A DNA stretch of 13,963 bases from Thermotogaceae bacterium. Lineage in GTDB: Bacteria; Thermotogota; Thermotogae; B21-G9; HyVt-16. The position numbers were made by a program, and so were the translations under genes. The stretch lies in contig DQYP01000193.1 of the NCBI GenBank assembly GCA_011043375.1, forward strand, positions 1 to 13,963, given 5' to 3'. A model generated the notes under the pieces. The model saw only the letters and a program-made list of their open reading frames with translations, was not told where the DNA came from and made no database searches. Position 1 is the first letter of the stretch. Every line of letters begins with the position of its first letter. Below, piece after piece: positions 1 through 5,397 of the stretch.

Positions 1-392
1 GAAACTTCTACTTTAACCCCTGGTTTGCCATCCACGTCTGTAACTTCATTCCAGATACTTCGTAAGTCGTCTACTGTTGCACCTCCACCATTATAAACTA
101 TAGTAATTGTGGAAACCCCCGAACCTGTGGCTGCAGATAACTCGTAGTCGGCAACATTACCTTGGATATAATTACCCAAATCATCTATCGAATCCGGCAA
201 GTCTTGTTCTGTATAATAATATTGCTGAGCAGCCGCAGCAATGTTCCTCAAGGTCGATGCAATTTGAGTAGTTTTCGCTCTTTTCACCGCATTGACCGCC
301 ACCGGTGTAACAATCGCCAACAACGCCGCAATCACCGCAAGGACGATTAACAATTCTACAAGGGTAAAACCTTCATTTTTCTTCTTGAGCAT
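1..392 (-). CDS. Type IV pilin (prepilin), 3' end beyond the window
   Basis: This gene encodes a pilin or pseudopilin subunit that would be processed by a prepilin peptidase and assembled at the inner membrane into a type IV pilus or related filament. I translated the minus strand: 130 codons are open before the left edge cuts the gene. The N-terminus has a short Lys-rich leader (MLKKKNEG), then cleavage after Gly8, Phe at +1 and Glu at +5 in FTLVELLIVLAV, followed by a hydrophobic helix to about residue 32. A soluble region with YYY and an acidic segment follows, as in small major pilins. The ATG sits 8 bases after AGGAGG (complement of 401-406), which fixes the start. The hydrophobic part uses many GCG/GCC codons, unlike the surrounding AT-rich genes. 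The gene is divergent from thrS. Whether it is a major pilin, a minor pilin or a competence pseudopilin cannot be told without the 3' end. Confidence 0.9.
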   Translation of the reverse strand, partial: MLKKKNEGFTLVELLIVLAVIAALLAIVTPVAVNAVKRAKTTQIASTLRNIAAAAQQYYYTEQDLPDSIDDLGNYIQGNVADYELSAATGSGVSTITIVYNGGGATVDDLRSIWNEVTDVDGKPGVKVEV

Positions 393-461
393 ATTTTGCA
401 CCTCCTAATTTTTATTTTTTTTAATATTTAAATTTCGAATTTATATATAACTTTCAATATT

Positions 462-490
462 AGTATAGCATATTCAGTTACCAACAGGAA
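462..490 (-). promoter_or_regulatory. Candidate extended -10 promoter for the pilin gene
   Basis: Read on the minus strand, TGCTATACT (470 down to 462) matches an extended -10 element (TGnTATAAT). The hexamer 17 bases upstream, TTCCTG at 490-485, is a poor -35, which suits an extended -10 promoter. The leader to the pilin ATG would be about 60 bases. This rests on consensus matching only. Confidence 0.45.
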
Positions 491-520
491 AATCTTTGAT
501 TAAAATTAATATAACCGATC

Positions 521-568
521 TGCTGTAAATGCTCATTACGTTTATCATTTACATTTGATTATACAGCA
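521..568. repeat. Overlapping inverted repeats with mutually exclusive pairing
   Basis: TGCTGTA (521-527) is the perfect complement of TACAGCA (562-568). TGTAAATG (524-531) is the perfect complement of CATTTACA (546-553). The left arms overlap by four bases, so only one stem can form fully at a time. It lies about 30 bases upstream of the weak pilin -35 and about 115 bases upstream of the thrS -35. It could be an operator for the divergent promoters, a leader structure of a longer thrS transcript, or chance in AT-rich DNA. Confidence 0.35.
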
Positions 569-682
569 AAAATCCTTCTTAAAGAATATCGACGGAAAAA
601 ATTTTTTCTTGATTAACACAACCTTATATTCATTGTATTTTTTATCAATAAAAATTAGGATAAAAACTGTATTTTCCAAAAG

Positions 683-711
683 TTGATGTTTTCTGATATG
701 ATATCTATAAG
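683..711 (+). promoter_or_regulatory. Candidate sigma-70-type promoter for thrS
   Basis: TTGATG (683-688) and TATAAG (706-711) are separated by exactly 17 bases and each differs from consensus at one position. Transcription would begin near 718, leaving a leader of about 38 bases before the GTG start. No attenuator or T-box fits in so short a leader. Confidence 0.6.
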
Positions 712-755
712 AATCACATTTTAACCTGAAAATTCTTATCAGGGGGTTGATTTTA

Positions 756-2681
756 GTGGAAAACGTTGAGCTGATTTTCGAAGACAAAAGATACGAGTTC
801 CCAAAATCTACGAAAGTAGAAGAAGTCATAAAAGTCCTTAACACAAAAAGAAAAAAAATAATTGGAATAGCTTTGAATGGTAATCTTCTTGACTTTACGA
901 ACACAATTGAGGAGAGTGGAGAAGTAGAACTTATAACACTCGATGATGATAGAGCTGCCAAGTTTTACAGGCACACATTATCTCATGTTATGGCTCAAGC
1001 GGTTTTGAGAATTTTTGGGGATAGAGTAAAACTTGGAATAGGTCCCACCATTGAAAATGGTTTTTACTACGATTTTGATATTCCCGAGGGTATAAAAGAC
1101 GAAGATCTTCCAAAAATAGAACAGGAAATGAGAAAAATTGTGAAGGAAAATCTAAAGGTGGAGCGTTTTGAACTTCCAAAGAATGAAGCTATAAAGCTGA
1201 TGAAAGAAAAAGGGCAAGATTACAAGATAGAAATAATAGAAGAAATTCCGGATGAAAAGGTGAGTTTTTACAAGCAGGGAGAATTCATTGATCTTTGTAG
1301 AGGCCCTCATGCACCATCAACTGGTTTAGTAAAGCATTTCAAACTTCTGTCGGTTTCTGGAGCTTACTGGCGTGGTGATGAGAGGAATCCCATGCTTTAC
1401 AGAATATACGGAACTGCTTTTGCGAATAAAGAAAAACTCGATGAATACCTGAAATTTTTGGAAGAAGCAAAAAAGAGAGATCACAGAAAACTTGGTCCAA
1501 GGCTTGGACTGTTTTTCATAAATACAGAAGTAGCATCAGGAATGCCGATCTTTCCACCGAAAGGAATGGCTGTGTTCAACGAATTGATGGCATTTTCAAG
1601 GGAGATGCATAAAAAATATGGTTTCGTTGAGGTTATGACCCCCATGATAATGAACCAGAAACTTTGGAAGCAGAGTGGACATTGGGATCATTATAAAGAG
1701 AACATGTATTTTACCGAAAAAGAAAATACCACCTATGCTGTAAAGCCCATGAACTGCCCTGGGCATATATTGATATACAAGAGTTCCACAGTTTCATATA
1801 GGGATCTTCCAATAAGGTTGTTTGAGTTTGGAAGAGTTCACAGATATGAAAGAAGCGGGGTTTTACATGGACTTTTAAGGGTTAGATCGTTCATACAAGA
1901 TGATTCTCACACCTTCTGCAGAGAGGATCAAATAGAAGATGAAGTTGTAAGAATAGTCAATCTGATAAGCGATCTTTACAAGGTCTTTGGCTTCGAATAC
2001 AGAGCAACTTTAAGCACAATGCCTGAAGATCACATGGGTGATGAAAAAACATGGGAAAAGGCTACAAATGCACTTAAGAATGTCTTAGATGATATAAATC
2101 TCCAATATGATGTAGCTGAAGGTGAAGGTGCTTTCTATGGTCCAAAGGTTGACTTTCACATAAAAGATGTCCTTGGAAGAGAATGGCAATGTGGAACCAT
2201 ACAACTTGATTTTCTCATGCCTGAAAGATTCGAGTTGACCTATGTTGGCTCTGATAACCAAGAATATAGACCAGTTATGATCCATACGGCAAAATACGGT
2301 TCACTTGAGAGGTTCCTTGGTATATTGATAGAGAACTTCTCTGGTGCGTTTCCATTATGGATAGCACCTGTTCAAGTAAAACTACTGCCGATTGCAGATA
2401 GGCATGTGGAGTACTCGAAGACGATTGTGAAAAAACTCGAGGACGCTGGAATCAGAACTGAAATCGATGATAGACAGAGAAAAACAGGATACAAAATAAG
2501 AGAAGCACAACTGGAAAAGGTGCCCTATATGTTGATTGTTGGTGACAGAGAAATGGAAGATAAAAAGGTTGCCGTTAGATTGCGAAATGGGAAGGATATA
2601 GGTGAAATTGCTGTTGACGAATTGATTGAAAATCTAAAAAAGGAAATCAATGAAAAACTCAGAAACTCTGTGTTTGAATGA
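756..2681 (+). CDS. thrS: Threonyl-tRNA synthetase
   Basis: This is the cytoplasmic class II enzyme that charges tRNA(Thr) with threonine and clears mischarged serine. I take the GTG at 756: it lies 9 bases after AGGGGG (741-746), whereas the TTG at 747 directly abuts that site with no spacing. The product is 641 residues, the usual bacterial size. In order: a TGS domain (about 1-62), the editing domain with H73, H77, C181 and H185 (the HxxxH and CxxxH metal-like motifs), a class II catalytic core (about 240-535) with C334 in MNCPGH, H385 and H510 matching the zinc ligands, the motif 2 arginine region in FEFGRVHRYE and motif 3 near GSLERF, then the anticodon-binding domain. All key residues are present. 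The ancestral downstream gene seems to have been a prepilin, now broken. Confidence 0.97.
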   Translation: MENVELIFEDKRYEFPKSTKVEEVIKVLNTKRKKIIGIALNGNLLDFTNTIEESGEVELITLDDDRAAKFYRHTLSHVMAQAVLRIFGDRVKLGIGPTIENGFYYDFDIPEGIKDEDLPKIEQEMRKIVKENLKVERFELPKNEAIKLMKEKGQDYKIEIIEEIPDEKVSFYKQGEFIDLCRGPHAPSTGLVKHFKLLSVSGAYWRGDERNPMLYRIYGTAFANKEKLDEYLKFLEEAKKRDHRKLGPRLGLFFINTEVASGMPIFPPKGMAVFNELMAFSREMHKKYGFVEVMTPMIMNQKLWKQSGHWDHYKENMYFTEKENTTYAVKPMNCPGHILIYKSSTVSYRDLPIRLFEFGRVHRYERSGVLHGLLRVRSFIQDDSHTFCREDQIEDEVVRIVNLISDLYKVFGFEYRATLSTMPEDHMGDEKTWEKATNALKNVLDDINLQYDVAEGEGAFYGPKVDFHIKDVLGREWQCGTIQLDFLMPERFELTYVGSDNQEYRPVMIHTAKYGSLERFLGILIENFSGAFPLWIAPVQVKLLPIADRHVEYSKTIVKKLEDAGIRTEIDDRQRKTGYKIREAQLEKVPYMLIVGDREMEDKKVAVRLRNGKDIGEIAVDELIENLKKEINEKLRNSVFE

Positions 2682-2834
2682 AATGGCATAAATAAAAAAG
2701 GATTCACCCTAATCGAGCTTTTATTAGTCTTGGTAGTTTTAGCGTTTTTATAGGTTTTTTTAACGTCTAAAACTCGCATCTTAATACGGGAAGGAGGTCA
2801 AACTTTGACCTTTACAAGAAAAATATCGACTTGA
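2678..2834 (+). pseudogene. Broken prepilin-like gene remnant
   Basis: Just after thrS, the frame at 2694-2750 reads KKGFTLIELLLVLVVLAFL, a textbook type IV prepilin signal: cleavage after Gly, Phe at +1, Glu at +5, then a hydrophobic helix. It stops at TAG (2751-2753). Beyond that stop the same frame stays open for 26 codons to TGA at 2832-2834. No start codon exists in frame upstream. However, an ATG at 2678 overlaps the thrS stop (ATGA) and reads MKWHK before hitting TAA; removing one base near 2693 would join it to give MKWHKKKGFTLIE, a normal prepilin leader. I infer a former gene translationally coupled to thrS, killed by a frameshift in the A-run and an amber codon. Low-level use of the ATA at 2688 as a start cannot be excluded, but would give only a 21-residue peptide. 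Confidence 0.7.
2795..2811. repeat. 17-base palindrome upstream of flagellin
   Basis: AGGTCAAA (2795-2802) and TTTGACCT (2804-2811) form a perfect dyad around one central C. No T-run follows, so it is a poor intrinsic terminator; the symmetry fits a dimeric regulator's operator better. A GGAGG at 2793-2797 followed after 7 bases by TTG (2805) opens a nine-codon frame through the palindrome to the TGA at 2832, perhaps only pseudogene debris. Confidence 0.4.
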
Positions 2835-2918
2835 TAAATCTTTTCTTAATTAAAATTAAGCACTTTTCTTGAACATCCCATTTCCAAAAATATGTCTAAT
2901 CTTTGGAGTATGAAGTAG

Positions 2919-2924
2919 TATAAT
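2919..2924 (+). promoter_or_regulatory. Candidate -10 element for the flagellin gene
   Basis: TATAAT is a perfect -10 hexamer 36 bases before the flagellin ATG. No good -35 lies 16-18 bases upstream (CTAATC or neighbours), and I do not see a clear flagellar sigma-28 signature (TAAA...GCCGATAA). A second, weaker option is TTGAAC (2869-2874) with TATGTC (2891-2896), spaced by 16. Confidence 0.4.
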
Positions 2925-2945
2925 GATATAGGCAATGAATTCAAA

Positions 2946-2957
2946 AAAGGAGGTGAT
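2946..2957 (+). promoter_or_regulatory. Unusually strong ribosome binding site for flagellin
   Basis: AAAGGAGGTGAT matches the complement of the 16S rRNA 3' end over its full length and lies 3 bases before the ATG (11 bases from the GG core end region by usual counting conventions vary). Such a complete match is typical of highly translated structural proteins and is stronger than any other site in the window. Confidence 0.75.
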
Positions 2958-2960
2958 ACG

Positions 2961-3770
2961 ATGAGAATAAACAACGTTACGGGCATGTTCGCTTGGCAAA
3001 GATTACTTGAAATTCAACAGAACTCCACCAAAGTCATGAATCAACTATCAACTGGCACTATTTTGCCTCAAATAAATGTTTCAAATGTTGCCATTGCACA
3101 GAAAATAAGATCTCAAGTTGAAGGCTATCAAAAGGCCATGGACAATGTGTACAACACTATGGGGCTCCTGAACACCGCTGAGGGTGGGATAGGAAGCATA
3201 ACAGAGAATTTACAGAGAATGAGAGAACTCGCACTTCAGGCTGCAAATGGAACTTTAACCGAGTCAGACAGAACGGCCTTGCAAGAAGAGTTCAACCAGC
3301 TTCTTCAGGGAATAGACGAAACTGTTAGAAATACAGAATATAACACCATAAAAGTCCTTGCTGGAGATGTAAATAACCTCAACGTTCAAACAGGTGCAAA
3401 TGAAGGACAAAACCTTGAGATAACTATACCAAACATGGATACTGAAAACCTCGGTCTGAGAGATTTGAATATCAGCACGGTAGAAGGGGCTCAAAGTGCT
3501 TTAAAGGTTATCGATACTGCACTCGAGAATGTGTCGAATGTGCGTTCAAGAATAGGTGCATGGAACAACAGGCTTGAACACGCAGCAGAAAATCTTGGTA
3601 ACACCATGTTGAATTTGACAGCAAGTATGAGCAATATAGAGGATGCAGATTTGGCACGAATGATCATGGAAAAAATGAAATTGGATATTTTGAAACAATC
3701 TACGATTGGTATAATGAGCCAATCGAACGTTCCAACCATGAATGTTTTGAAACTCCTTGGAATATCATAA
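2961..3770 (+). CDS. Flagellin-family protein, short and divergent
   Basis: This is a 269-residue flagellin-like protein, expected to be exported by the flagellar type III system and to form or cap part of the filament. The flagellin N domain spans about 1-135 (MRIN start, LSTG at 29-32, LQRMREL at 84-90) and the C domain about 180-269 (VRSRIGAWNNRL near 194-205, NIEDADLA at 225-232, C-terminal NVLKLL). There is almost no variable D2/D3 insert between them, so it is a minimal flagellin. Odd point: after LSTG the conserved RINsAaDDAAGLAI core is replaced by TILPQINVSNVAIAQKI, lacking the DDAAG residues. That suggests a minor or specialised filament protein rather than the main flagellin. The ribosome binding site is excellent. 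sdaAB begins 21 bases downstream with no visible terminator between. No other flagellar gene is nearby. Confidence 0.88.
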   Translation: MRINNVTGMFAWQRLLEIQQNSTKVMNQLSTGTILPQINVSNVAIAQKIRSQVEGYQKAMDNVYNTMGLLNTAEGGIGSITENLQRMRELALQAANGTLTESDRTALQEEFNQLLQGIDETVRNTEYNTIKVLAGDVNNLNVQTGANEGQNLEITIPNMDTENLGLRDLNISTVEGAQSALKVIDTALENVSNVRSRIGAWNNRLEHAAENLGNTMLNLTASMSNIEDADLARMIMEKMKLDILKQSTIGIMSQSNVPTMNVLKLLGIS

Positions 3771-3791
3771 AAAAAGAGGATGATATTTTAA

Positions 3792-4445
3792 ATGGCGATG
3801 CTCGATGTGGTGGGTCCGGTTATGATCGGACCCTCAAGTTCTCATACACTTGGAGCTGTTAGAATAGGAAGGTTCGTAAATGAACTAATAGATGGAATTC
3901 CAGATATCGTAACCTTTTATCTTTGTGGTTCATTCGCTACGACTTACAAAGGGCATGGGACAGACCGAGCATTGGTTGGTGGAATATTAGGAATGAAAGA
4001 TGATGACGAAAACATTAGAAATTCCATCAGGATTGCTGAATCCTTGGGATTAGACTTTAAGTTCGATATATTTGAAAATGATGAAATTCACCCGAATACG
4101 GTCAGAATAGAGTGCCAAAAGAATGGTATTATACATGATATTTGGGGAAGCTCCATAGGTGGTGGCGCAATAGAAATATTCAAAATAAATGGTGTTGAAT
4201 GCTCACTGGATGGAAAGACGCCTGTTATTTTTATTGTAAACAGAGACATACCCGGTGCTTTATCAAGAATATTGAGTAAATTAGATATAAACGTCGCAAA
4301 TCTATATTTGAAGAGATTAAACAAATTGAAATTAACTGCCGCTGCGATTATAGAGCTTGATAAGTCACCCGAAAATAGGATTTTGAAAGAATTGGGAGAT
4401 TTAGATGTTGTTCTTGAGATGTATTATATACCTCAGATCTTTTGA
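3792..4445 (+). CDS. sdaAB: L-serine dehydratase, iron-sulfur type, beta subunit
   Basis: Together with the alpha subunit this makes the oxygen-sensitive [4Fe-4S] enzyme that deaminates L-serine to pyruvate and ammonia in the cytoplasm. The 217-residue protein shows the family signature MIGPSSSHT (11-19), GHGTDRAL (54-61), SIGGG (121-125), and a C-terminal ACT domain (about 143-214) starting at PVIFIVNRDIPGALS, which in this family is associated with serine binding and regulation. The ATG at 3792 is preceded by GAGG (3776-3779); a second ATG at 3798 is possible but worse spaced. The length is usual for the split, Bacillus-type two-subunit enzyme. A GC-rich hairpin lies at codons 7-14 (3812-3833). 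The alpha gene follows after 18 bases. Confidence 0.95.
   Translation: MAMLDVVGPVMIGPSSSHTLGAVRIGRFVNELIDGIPDIVTFYLCGSFATTYKGHGTDRALVGGILGMKDDDENIRNSIRIAESLGLDFKFDIFENDEIHPNTVRIECQKNGIIHDIWGSSIGGGAIEIFKINGVECSLDGKTPVIFIVNRDIPGALSRILSKLDINVANLYLKRLNKLKLTAAAIIELDKSPENRILKELGDLDVVLEMYYIPQIF
3812..3833 (+). other. GC-rich hairpin inside the start of sdaAB
   Basis: GGGTCCG (3812-3818) pairs perfectly with CGGACCC (3827-3833) across an 8-base loop, about 20 bases inside the sdaAB coding region. It is one of the most GC-rich stems in this AT-rich window. No T-run follows. It may simply reflect the conserved V-G-P-V-M-I-G-P protein motif, or it may stabilise the 3' end of the flagellin message or slow translation of sdaAB. 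Confidence 0.4.
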
Positions 4446-4463
4446 TAAACAAGAGGTGTACAA

Positions 4464-5327
4464 ATGTTATTCAAAGATCTAAAAAACTTAGTCAAGGAAA
4501 CGCATTTACCTCTTCATGAAGTTATCTTAAGTTATGAGATGTTGGAGAGTGCTGAAGATCCAGAAACCCTCAAGAATAGCCTTTCCTCACTTTTGAGAGC
4601 AATACTTGAAATTTCGGAGAGGGTGTATGGTAAAACTTTTAAGACTCTCACAGGCTTAACGGGGAATAATGCTTCCAAGCTATCGAAGAATGATCATGGT
4701 CTTTTGAGCGAGTTCATGCGGTGTGCAGTGATAACTGCCCTATCAATGAGTGAAAATAACGCCTCGATGGGGAAAATAGTTGCTTGCCCAACAGCAGGTG
4801 CCTGTGGAATCGTCCCGGGTGTTTTCTATGCTTTAAAAAAGATTAAAGGATTTGATTTTGATACACTGCTGAAAGGTTTTATCGTCTCCGGTGGAATAGG
4901 GGAGATAATAGCCTCGAAAGCAACTATATCTGGTGCAGTAGGGGGATGTCAGGCAGAAATAGGGACTGCTGCTGCAATGGCATCGGCTGGATTAACTTAT
5001 TGTCTGGGTGGAAATATCGAAGCCGTTGAAGCTGCGGCTTCGATAAGCTTGAAATCGTTGATGGGATTGGTATGCGATCCTGTTGGTGGATTCGTTGAAG
5101 TTCCCTGCGTCAAGAGAAACGGAACCGCAGTCACTGTTGCGATAACTTCTTCGGAAATAGCTTTATCTGGGATAAAATCTGTGATTCCATTCGACGAAGT
5201 AGTCGATGCAATGAAAAAAGTTGGAAAATCTCTCCCTGAAACTTTAAAAGAAACAGCCCTCGGTGGTGTAGCTGTTACTCCAACTGCAAAGAAAATTCTT
5301 AAAAGAATCCTGGGAAAACTCACCTGA
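4464..5327 (+). CDS. sdaAA: L-serine dehydratase, iron-sulfur type, alpha subunit
   Basis: This is the catalytic, cluster-carrying subunit of L-serine dehydratase; it acts with the product of sdaAB 18 bases upstream. The 287-residue protein has the conserved PTAGACGIVPG (109-119), GGCQAEIG (160-167) and CDPVGGFVEVPCVKRN (204-219) blocks. C162, C204 and C215 have the same spacing (42 and 11 residues) that I recall for the three cluster cysteines of the Legionella enzyme, leaving one iron free to bind the substrate hydroxyl. The ATG follows AAGAGGTG (4450-4457) with good spacing. Nothing appears missing. Such enzymes suit an anaerobe that ferments amino acids; supply of pyruvate from serine is inferred. 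Confidence 0.96.
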   Translation: MLFKDLKNLVKETHLPLHEVILSYEMLESAEDPETLKNSLSSLLRAILEISERVYGKTFKTLTGLTGNNASKLSKNDHGLLSEFMRCAVITALSMSENNASMGKIVACPTAGACGIVPGVFYALKKIKGFDFDTLLKGFIVSGGIGEIIASKATISGAVGGCQAEIGTAAAMASAGLTYCLGGNIEAVEAAASISLKSLMGLVCDPVGGFVEVPCVKRNGTAVTVAITSSEIALSGIKSVIPFDEVVDAMKKVGKSLPETLKETALGGVAVTPTAKKILKRILGKLT

Positions 5328-5329
5328 GT

Positions 5330-5361
5330 TTGAAAACTAATCTGTATTTTTGTGTTAGAAT
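5330..5361 (+). promoter_or_regulatory. Weak candidate promoter for the rel operon
   Basis: TGTTAGAAT (5353-5361) resembles an extended -10 element. The only -35-like hexamer, TTGAAA at 5330-5335, is 20 bases away, which is too far for a good standard promoter. The region between sdaAA and rel is 70 bases and contains no terminator hairpin, so read-through from sdaAA into rel is also possible. Confidence 0.3.
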
Positions 5362-5397
5362 TGTAAAAAAGAAATAAAAAGATCTTGGAGTGATAAT

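Larger units (their letters stand above)
393..755. other. Divergent intergenic region between pilin and thrS
   Basis: This stretch of 363 very AT-rich bases separates the pilin and thrS starts. It holds the pilin ribosome binding site (401-406) and promoter candidate (462-490), a pair of overlapping inverted repeats (521-568), a segment that resembles the region upstream of the flagellin gene (585-619), and the thrS promoter candidate (683-711). I see no convincing gene in it on either strand: the antisense reading frames that enter it are low-complexity and have no ribosome binding site. I also see no T-box leader for thrS. Confidence 0.7.

Noticed and set aside
162..350. Plus-strand 62-codon frame opposite the pilin
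   Set aside because: It is the complement of the pilin gene, whose signal and ribosome binding site are clear.
601..616. A/T-run palindrome near 596-608 as a terminator
   Set aside because: It consists only of A and T runs without a stable stem and follows no gene.
393..755. T-box riboswitch ahead of thrS
   Set aside because: There is no T-box core sequence, no specifier-type stem and no terminator; the best promoter leaves only about 38 bases of leader.
747..755. TTG at 747 as the thrS start
   Set aside because: It directly touches the AGGGGG site with zero spacing, while GTG at 756 is 9 bases away.
545..974. Antisense reading frames across the thrS start
   Set aside because: Low-complexity shadows of thrS and AT-rich intergenic DNA, with no ribosome binding site or recognisable domain.
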